Source: Methanobacteriota archaeon (lineage in GTDB: Archaea > Methanobacteriota > Methanobacteria > Methanobacteriales > Methanobacteriaceae). Taken from it: a stretch of 11,558 nucleotides of DNA. This document shows positions 6,488 to 11,558 of the stretch, piece after piece. A program made the position numbers and the translations under genes. The stretch spans positions 1 through 11,558 of the forward strand of contig JAEZKE010000050.1 of NCBI GenBank assembly GCA_023436175.1. Reading direction: 5' to 3'. Position 1 is the stretch's first letter. Every line of letters starts with the position of its first letter. Under the pieces are notes generated by a model that saw nothing but the letters and a program-made list of their open reading frames with translations, was not told the DNA's origin and searched no databases.

Positions 6488-6540
6488 TTAGCTTTTAGTT
6501 TATGACGTTGAATGTTGCTTAACTTTCAAAAATAGGACAA

Positions 6541-6639
6541 AAACAAACATTACTCAATTAGTTGAATATAGCTGTATAAAATTTTAACACAATATAAAAT
6601 ATAATATTATAATTTTAATTTATTGAGTAACGTTTGTTT
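6541..6639. repeat. 18-bp inverted repeat spanning the 3' end of the TrmB-type gene
   Basis: The arms at 6541-6558 and 6622-6639 match in 17 of 18 positions. They enclose 63 nt of almost pure A/T, including a near-palindromic AAAATATAATATTATAATTTT tract. The right arm lies within the last codons (QTNVTQ) and stop of the minus-strand regulator gene, so the regulator mRNA could fold into a long stem-loop at its 3' end. It may be a terminator or stability hairpin, or the ends of a tiny inserted element. No target-site duplication was evident. Confidence 0.65.
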
Positions 6640-7414
6640 GCATTTTTACATATTTATTCCACCGCATATTGAACATGTCAGTCATAGAAGACGCTACTAC
6701 AGGGCTAGGGATCCATAATGCAACTACTTTGTTAAGATCTAAAATCTCTTCATGTATTCTTGGGAACATAATCAACAATTCTTTTTCATCGACTATTACG
6801 TATTTGATAGGTGGTTTTCCTGAAATTATCATGTCTGGCTGGACTTCAGCAAATGCTTTGACAAGGTCAATTTCACCTTCACTGGTCTTTACAGTACCAC
6901 CTGCAATAATTCGAAAGCTGATAAAATTTCTTTTGGCCTTTGGGATGATGGATTTTAGAGATTCCACCTCCTCAGGGAAATATAAATCACCAGTCATCAT
7001 TACACTTTTCTTGGCTTTTGATACCATATCTAATGATTTAGCGGTAATATTATCCTTGCCGTGAATCAACCATACTTTAGGTATTTCCTTTTTAATCTGC
7101 TGGTCATACATCATCGACATTTCACTTACTAAGGAATCAATTTCTGTAAAAAGAGTGGATCTACGCTCATCGATTATGTTTCGTGGGTCTCGGGCAGTAA
7201 ATAGCATAGGCCTCCCGTGATCTACATTTACCCATCCGTCCTCTTCTAACTTAGTTAACACATCGTAAATCTTTGTTCGGGGTATATTTGCTTCTTTGGC
7301 AATACTTGCAGCGTCAATAGGGCCGAAATTTGTTATAACGATGTAAGTCTTCGCGCCGTAGTTTGTTAAGCCCAGCTTTTGCAAAGAAGATAACATCTTC
7401 TCATCAAACATCAT
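6620..7414 (-). CDS. TrmB family transcriptional regulator
   Basis: The protein has about 264 residues (267 if GTG at 7423 is used). It has the TrmB-type winged helix-turn-helix near its N-terminus: LGLTNYGAKTYI, then a recognition region around IPRTKIYDVLTKLEEDGWV, numbered 47-65 from the GTG start. The dimerising helix after the DNA-binding domain, about 85-112, is followed by a PLD-like TrmB effector domain (WLIHGKDNI at 118-126, then alternating strands and helices to the end). TrmB-family proteins are archaeal sugar- or effector-responsive repressors or activators; the ligand here is unknown. ATG at 7414 is favoured because an AAGGTGA site lies 5 nt upstream and a TATA-like CCATATAAATA (about 7458-7448, minus) predicts transcription near 7425. 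The gene is divergent from the MFS exporter and probably regulates it through the palindrome at 7475-7492. Confidence 0.87.
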   Translation of the reverse strand: MMFDEKMLSSLQKLGLTNYGAKTYIVITNFGPIDAASIAKEANIPRTKIYDVLTKLEEDGWVNVDHGRPMLFTARDPRNIIDERRSTLFTEIDSLVSEMSMMYDQQIKKEIPKVWLIHGKDNITAKSLDMVSKAKKSVMMTGDLYFPEEVESLKSIIPKAKRNFISFRIIAGGTVKTSEGEIDLVKAFAEVQPDMIISGKPPIKYVIVDEKELLIMFPRIHEEILDLNKVVALWIPSPVVASSMTDMFNMRWNKYVKMQTNVTQ

Positions 7415-7474
7415 GCCTGTCACCTTTTCACCTGTTAAAGTTACATTATATTTATATGGAGCTACATTTTATTA

Positions 7475-7492
7475 TATCTGTATATACAGATA
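7475..7492. promoter_or_regulatory. Perfect 18-bp palindrome, probable operator between regulator and exporter
   Basis: TATCTGTATATACAGATA is a perfect palindrome in the 91-bp gap between the divergent genes. Its TATC...GATA ends resemble the TATCAC...GTGATA type of site described for some TrmB proteins. It lies just before the exporter's ribosome binding site (TGGGGA, 7494-7499). It would therefore overlap the exporter's transcription start or core promoter, the expected position for repression. For the regulator gene it lies upstream of the TATA box. Binding by the neighbouring regulator is inference. Confidence 0.65.
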
Positions 7493-7505
7493 ATGGGGAA
7501 TAAAA

Positions 7506-8921
7506 ATGGAAACACAAATATCTGTTAAAGATAAGGGAATGGATGGCGTTAAAGATAAAAAAATAAATAAAACGGCAATTTTGTTAATTGCTACTCTAGC
7601 TTCATTTTTAACTCCATTTATGGGTACATCATTAAATGTTGCACTCCCAACAATTTCAAGCGAATTAGCAGTGAATGCAATTCTTTTAAGCTGGATTACA
7701 ACGGCGTTTTTTTTAACATCTGCTATGTTTGCAGTTCCTTTTGGTAGAATTGCCGATATTTTTGGAATGAAAAAGATTTTTACCTATGGTATTGTGATTC
7801 TCACTGTGGCTTCTTTTCTGGCAGCTATATCTACTTCTGCTGAATTTCTTATTATAACTCGAATTATTCAGGGTATCGGAAGTGCAATGATATTTGTAAC
7901 AGGACTTGCTATGATAACATCAGTATTTCCTCCTAAAGAAAGAGGTAAAGCAATAGGAATAAATATCACTGCAGTTTATGTGGGACTTGTTATGGGGCCT
8001 GTTTTAGGTGGCTTTTTAACACAATATCTAGGCTGGAGAAGCATATTTTATTTAGTTGTGCCTATTGGACTACTTGTAATAGCACTTGTACTTTGGAAAA
8101 TGAACGGCGAAGAATGGGCAGCATGTAAAGGTGAAAAATTTGATTATTGGGGATCTTTACTTTATATTTTAATGCTTGCGTTAATTTTGATAGGGTTCTC
8201 GAATATTACAGGCACACTTGGAATGCTGATGGTCATTTTAGGTATTGTTGGGTTTATGGGTTTTGTTATATGGGAATTAAAGGTTGAAAATCCAGTTTTA
8301 GAGATAAACTTATTTTTAAACAATAGAAGGTTCGCATTATCTAATTTAGCAACACTTATAAGTTATATGGGCTTATTTGCAGTAGGTTTTCTGCTGAGTT
8401 TATATCTGCAGTTTATAAAAGGATTTGATCCTAATGTAACTGGACTAATTCTTGTAGTTCAAACTGTTTTCATGGTGGTTATATCTCCATTTGCAGGTAG
8501 ACTTTCTGATAAGTTCGATTCGGGGAAATTAGCTTCATTGGGAATGGCGATAATAACTATTGGTTTATTAATCTTTGCACTCATAACTGCAGAAACCAGC
8601 ATATACTTTATAATATTAGGTTTAGCTATTTTAGGAATTGGAGTTGGAATATTTTCAGCTCCAAACACACATGCTATCATGGGATCCGTAGAAAGAAAAT
8701 ATTTCGGTTTAGCTTCTGCAACTGTAAGTACAATGAGACTTTTAGGTCAAACTTTTGGTATGGGGCTGATTTTAGTAATATTTGCTGTTTATGTGGGGGC
8801 AGTTCAATTTAATCCACAAAATTATCCTGAGCTCTTAACAAGTATTCAAGTAGCCTTCTCTATCTCAGTAATATTAAGTATAATAGCAATTTTTGCATCT
8901 CTCGCCCGAAACCGGAAATAA
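7506..8921 (+). CDS. MFS transporter, DHA2 (EmrB/QacA-like) drug exporter family
   Basis: This 471-residue protein has about 14 hydrophobic helices starting near residue 23, the layout of the DHA2 proton-coupled exporters. Visible signatures are NVALPTI after helix 1 (44-50), motif A GRIADIFGMKK in the loop after helix 2 (80-90, with D84), RIIQGIGSA in helix 4 (119-127), and motif C GPVLGG in helix 5 (164-169). The acidic residue common in helix 1 of DHA2 proteins (D just before TIVNVALP) appears to be M39 here, so coupling or substrate charge preference may differ. It is expected in the cytoplasmic membrane, exporting hydrophobic or toxic compounds; the substrate is unknown. The start ATG has TGGGGA 6 nt upstream. 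It is divergent from the TrmB-type regulator and followed by the VOC gene in a likely operon. A decayed copy of its 3' end lies about 1 kb downstream. Confidence 0.9.
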   Translation: METQISVKDKGMDGVKDKKINKTAILLIATLASFLTPFMGTSLNVALPTISSELAVNAILLSWITTAFFLTSAMFAVPFGRIADIFGMKKIFTYGIVILTVASFLAAISTSAEFLIITRIIQGIGSAMIFVTGLAMITSVFPPKERGKAIGINITAVYVGLVMGPVLGGFLTQYLGWRSIFYLVVPIGLLVIALVLWKMNGEEWAACKGEKFDYWGSLLYILMLALILIGFSNITGTLGMLMVILGIVGFMGFVIWELKVENPVLEINLFLNNRRFALSNLATLISYMGLFAVGFLLSLYLQFIKGFDPNVTGLILVVQTVFMVVISPFAGRLSDKFDSGKLASLGMAIITIGLLIFALITAETSIYFIILGLAILGIGVGIFSAPNTHAIMGSVERKYFGLASATVSTMRLLGQTFGMGLILVIFAVYVGAVQFNPQNYPELLTSIQVAFSISVILSIIAIFASLARNRK

Positions 8922-8993
8922 AACGAAAAATGATGGAATACAAAAAATATACGCTAAAAAGTATGGAAATAGAATTATATGGAATGTGATAAG

Positions 8994-9344
8994 ATGAAAA
9001 TTAAATACACTACTATGATAGTTAAGGATATGGATGAGTCAATTAAATTCTATCGTGACGTTATGGGATTTGAAATAGACAGCAGGTACGATCTTGGACC
9101 AGCAGGAACAATTACTCTGCTTAAAGGTGAAGGAGAAACCATGGTAGAAATCATTAAAAATCCAACAGATGAACCGGGACTATTTTCAATAGGAATGGAT
9201 GTTGAAGACATAAACACCACAGTGAAAGAACTCAAATCTAAAGGTGCCAAAATCACCATGGAACCAATGCCAATAACAGTTGGGACTCTCGCATTCTTAG
9301 AAGATCCAAATGGGGTCCGAATAGCACTTATTCAACACCATTAA
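8994..9344 (+). CDS. VOC superfamily (glyoxalase/bleomycin-resistance fold) protein
   Basis: The protein has 116 residues in two beta-alpha-beta-beta-beta modules of the vicinal oxygen chelate fold. Module 1 has TTMIVKDMDESIKFYRDVMGF and E52; module 2 has SIGMDVEDI and ends with FLEDPNGVRIALI. At the four positions that usually hold metal ligands (His, Glu, His, Glu) the residues are T6, E52, S65 and A111. Only one ligand is kept, so a classical metal-dependent glyoxalase I reaction is doubtful. Binding or sequestering a small molecule, as bleomycin-resistance proteins do, is an alternative. ATG at 8994 is preferred over the in-frame ATG at 8979 because TGTGAT lies just before it. The gene follows the exporter by 72 nt with no terminator seen between, which suggests a shared role in handling a toxic compound. 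Confidence 0.82.
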   Translation: MKIKYTTMIVKDMDESIKFYRDVMGFEIDSRYDLGPAGTITLLKGEGETMVEIIKNPTDEPGLFSIGMDVEDINTTVKELKSKGAKITMEPMPITVGTLAFLEDPNGVRIALIQHH

Positions 9345-9349
9345 TCCTA

Positions 9350-9357
9350 TTTTTTTT
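9350..9357 (+). terminator. T8 terminator of the exporter-VOC operon
   Basis: A run of eight T begins 6 nt after the VOC stop codon, as expected for archaeal intrinsic termination. No strong hairpin precedes it. Confidence 0.5.
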
Positions 9358-9511
9358 AAAATATTCTATATAACTTGTTTTTCATGCAAAAATAATTTAT
9401 TTTTCATTTATATTCAATTTAAATCTTTTTCCCGGCTAAACTCTTTAAATCGGTAAATTTATTAATTTCTAAGCTCATATTAATATAAATAAAATAATTA
9501 AGAGGTAATTT

Positions 9512-9937
9512 ATGAAAAAAAATATACCTTTCACAAATGCAGAGCGTATATTAGCGGTTTTTTTGGGCGTTGGTTTCATTTTGGGCTTTCTGTTGACACC
9601 ATTGGGAGTCGAGACTCGTATGAATGAACTAAGGACTCTAGCGTTTGCAGGGTTCTTTATTATCGTGGGGTTATTGATTCCGCTTGCAGGGCTAGTTTCG
9701 CTGTGGCTACGAAGACCGAGGCTCGCAGGCGTCTTGGCGGTAATTGACGCAGTGCTCCTTTTCCTTACCGCCCCCGCCGACCAGGCACTGTTTTTCTTCA
9801 CAGTTGCCCCTCCACCTGCCGTTACTATTGGGGAGTACATTCTGATCTTTGTGGGTATTGGATACATGCTTTACGGACCACGGGTCTATGCCGAGAACCG
9901 AACACAGGCTGCAAATCTCTGTGAACCGAGCAAATAG
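9512..9937 (+). CDS. Small four-helix membrane protein, GC-rich and foreign-looking
   Basis: No family was recognised in this 141-residue protein. It has four hydrophobic segments (about 11-31, 41-65, 71-98 and 103-121) with short loops. Positively charged residues at the N-terminus (MKKN) and in the WLRRPR loop (65-70) are consistent with a cytosolic N-terminus. The polar tail (RVYAENRTQAANLCEPSK) is likely cytosolic. The start ATG has a clear AGAGGTA site (9501-9507). Base composition differs sharply from its neighbours: 38 of 60 bases in 9721-9780 are G or C, with runs such as CCGCCCCCGCC, in a region otherwise about one third GC. The first 60 or so bases are AT-rich like the host. This suggests recent acquisition from a higher-GC organism. 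It sits between the exporter operon and the exporter remnant. Confidence 0.72.
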   Translation: MKKNIPFTNAERILAVFLGVGFILGFLLTPLGVETRMNELRTLAFAGFFIIVGLLIPLAGLVSLWLRRPRLAGVLAVIDAVLLFLTAPADQALFFFTVAPPPAVTIGEYILIFVGIGYMLYGPRVYAENRTQAANLCEPSK

Positions 9938-9959
9938 TGCTAACACTTTTAATCCCTAA

Positions 9960-10090
9960 ATTTTAGCAGTATTTGCAGTTTAACCTACAGAATTATCTTC
10001 TACTCTTCAATTATTAAAATACCTTCATTACTTCTGTGGTACGGAGTTTAATAACAGTTTTTGGCGTCCCTGGCCCGAAACCGAAAATAA
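9960..10090 (+). pseudogene. Decayed second copy of the MFS exporter 3' end
   Basis: The last eight codons before the stop (10064-10090: GCG TCC CTG GCC CGA AAC CGA AAA TAA) read ASLARNRK, identical to the last residues of the complete exporter. Upstream, ATTTTAGCAGTATTTGCAGT (9960-9979) matches the exporter's ILVIFAV region, and TTTAACCTACAGAATTATC (9979-9997) matches the DNA for FNPQNYP. Small deletions, frameshifts and stops lie between. The rest of that gene copy is missing. It looks like the end of a former paralogue in the same orientation. Confidence 0.75.
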
Positions 10091-10334
10091 ACAAAATTTT
10101 ACTTTTTTTATTTTTTTAAAATTCACATTTTTACATATGAGGATGTTTTTGTTGCGTTAAATTTGACCATTTTTAGCCATATGGTTGCTGTAATTTGAAA
10201 AAAAGGATGTCTGAAAATAATCAACTAAATTTTGAAAAAATAGATAACAAATATTATTAATATTTGATTGCAGTTTGGTAGTATTTTAAAAAAATATATC
10301 AGTTATTAAGGTTAATAAATAGAATGGTGTTATT
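10091..10334 (+). promoter_or_regulatory. Gap with T-runs and the promoter of the right-edge gene
   Basis: Two runs of seven T (10103-10109 and 10111-10117) could terminate transcription from the left. AAAATATA at about 10292-10299 is a TATA-like box about 37-43 nt before the ATG, leaving a short leader. The ribosome binding site is weak (GGTGTT, 10326-10331). No open frame or RNA gene could be supported in the remainder. Confidence 0.4.
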
Positions 10335-11558
10335 ATGTCAGAACTATATGAAAAAATGATAAATGAAGCTATTGCGGCTCAGAAAGCAGATGTAAATACT
10401 GTGAAAAAATATAGAGGAAATGAATTTAAAATGGAACATACAAAGGCGTATGTTGATGTAGCAAACAAAATGGAGGCTATTGATGGACAAAGTGAAGCAG
10501 TAATTAATCTTCATGTTGATTCAATCAACACCCACTACAACACATTAACCAGTTTAACTGATACAGTAAGGCCCGAAGATGATCCATTTGTAGAACACTA
10601 TCAAACACCTGCAATATTGGAAATTTTGTACGAAGAAGATGAAAACTTTAAAAAGAGTGTAGACAAATTTATAGAAACCATTGGGAAATCCGAAGACATT
10701 ATAGGGCTTGATTCTGTAAGGAGATATGCTGGATTTTACGGCCCAACATGTGTTGTTGATTTTGCGTTAATTCCTGGAAGTACAAGTAACATAGTAAATA
10801 AAATTCTAAAAAGAACCGAAATACCTGATGATCATAAACAGGCTATTTTAGCTGCTAAATCATGGGGAATGAACACTTCATATGGTATTGGTGAAATTTT
10901 TGCAAATGAAATAGAAGATGGAATTACAGTAACTGAAGCCATTAAAAATGAAATTGAAATGGTTAAATCAATTTATGAAACACCTATTGATGCCCAGGCA
11001 AAACTTATGGATTCTTTAGGCCATGAATCTTTTGATGTGAGAAAATACATGTCGAATTACAAGAAGAACATGAAAGAAACAGTAATGGCCGCAGTTGAGG
11101 ATGATGTGCACTATGGAAACATTGTAACTGTTCCAGCATACTGTGTAGGTGATATATCTCACCATATATCTCAATCAACATATAACATGTGTAAAGACGA
11201 TGTAACAATGGCAATCATTGAAGCTACAACTGATGTAATGGAATCAACACTTAAAAACGCATTAGATAAATTTAAAAGTGAATACCAATTATTATCTGTA
11301 GCTACTGGAGCTGCAGCATGTGCAGTAGAATATATACTAGAATTAGACGGATTTAACGCACCAACAGTGGTAGAACTCCTAACAAGAAGATTCCACAACT
11401 ATGTGCAGCTTAATCCTACAAGAGGTGCTGCAGCAGAACTTCACAACTGTGACTTCATGGACACCATTTACCGAGGATGGAAAAGCTTGGATGAAGCAAG
11501 AAGAATGAAAAACGGAAGTGAAGGACCATTAGAACCAAAAGTAGCAGGATTTAAAGTA
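10335..11558 (+). CDS. Large methanogen protein, probably DUF2193, cut by the window end
   Basis: An open frame of 408 codons runs from ATG to the last base with no stop, so the gene continues to the right. From memory it resembles the DUF2193 family (PF09959), proteins of about 500 residues restricted mainly to methanogens and of unknown function; this assignment is moderate. The sequence is soluble and largely helical, with no signal peptide or membrane helix. Notable segments are RRYAGFYGPTCVVDF (129-143), GDISHHISQSTYNMC (272-286), GAAACAVEYILE (325-336) and RRFHNYVQLNPTRGAAAEL (351-369). Five cysteines (139, 270, 286, 329, 372), several near His or Gly, could be metal or cluster ligands, which is inference. 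Codon use is even and the frame clean, as for a well-expressed host gene. It appears to have its own promoter. Confidence 0.75.
   Translation, partial: MSELYEKMINEAIAAQKADVNTVKKYRGNEFKMEHTKAYVDVANKMEAIDGQSEAVINLHVDSINTHYNTLTSLTDTVRPEDDPFVEHYQTPAILEILYEEDENFKKSVDKFIETIGKSEDIIGLDSVRRYAGFYGPTCVVDFALIPGSTSNIVNKILKRTEIPDDHKQAILAAKSWGMNTSYGIGEIFANEIEDGITVTEAIKNEIEMVKSIYETPIDAQAKLMDSLGHESFDVRKYMSNYKKNMKETVMAAVEDDVHYGNIVTVPAYCVGDISHHISQSTYNMCKDDVTMAIIEATTDVMESTLKNALDKFKSEYQLLSVATGAAACAVEYILELDGFNAPTVVELLTRRFHNYVQLNPTRGAAAELHNCDFMDTIYRGWKSLDEARRMKNGSEGPLEPKVAGFKV

Noticed and set aside
6541..6639. Transposon with terminal inverted repeats
   Set aside because: It is only 99 bp long, has no coding capacity and no evident target duplication; it is kept as an inverted repeat only.
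6669..7064. 131-codon plus-strand frame
   Set aside because: It is antisense to the TrmB-type regulator, whose frame is longer, has an RBS and carries recognisable domains.
7415..7423. GTG start for the TrmB-type regulator
   Set aside because: An AGGTGA site does precede it, so it is not excluded, but the ATG at 7414 has an equally good site and fits the predicted transcription start better.
8979..8993. Earlier ATG start for the VOC protein
   Set aside because: No ribosome binding site precedes it, while TGTGAT directly precedes the ATG at 8994, where the VOC domain begins.
9475..9867. 130-codon minus-strand frame
   Set aside because: It is antisense to the four-helix membrane protein; the length reflects high GC, and the composition (rich in S, K, T, P) is typical of a shadow frame.

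Overview
The window looks like a low-GC methanogenic archaeon of the Methanobacteriales, most likely Methanobacterium or a close relative. The reasons are the protein families (a TrmB-type regulator, DUF169, HXXEE and a large methanogen-type protein at the right edge), archaeal TATA-like boxes, GGAGGTGAT-type ribosome binding sites, T-run terminators and occasional TTG starts. No rRNA, tRNA, CRISPR array or intact transposon was seen.

Layout. Positions 1-258 hold a dense array of at least nine small DNA hairpins with different stems, partly nested in longer stems. A DUF169 gene (342-1046) follows, then a gene-poor gap, then a 415-residue protein read as ferritin-like (1575-2822). Next come a CPBP-type intramembrane protease gene (3198-4229) and an SfsA-family gene (4254-5015), probably one operon. 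A 51-bp tandem repeat begins inside the last codons of the SfsA gene and continues about 150 bp beyond its stop. An unrecognised 67-residue protein (5312-5515) faces an HXXEE membrane protein gene (5665-6246, minus). Upstream of the latter lies a small membrane-protein frame without a start codon (6284-6487, minus).

The most readable functional unit is 6620-9344. A TrmB-family regulator on the minus strand is divergent from a DHA2-type MFS exporter, which is followed by a small VOC/glyoxalase-fold protein. A perfect 18-bp palindrome in the shared promoter region suggests that the regulator controls itself and the exporter. Downstream, a GC-rich four-helix membrane protein gene (9512-9937) looks acquired. 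Directly after it lies a decayed second copy of the exporter's 3' end (9960-10090), which suggests a past tandem duplication followed by replacement.

The right edge carries the first 408 codons of a large methanogen protein, probably DUF2193 (10335 to the window end, continuing beyond). The signals most worth follow-up are the hairpin array, the SfsA-end repeat, the palindrome-controlled exporter unit and the exporter remnant beside a foreign-looking gene.
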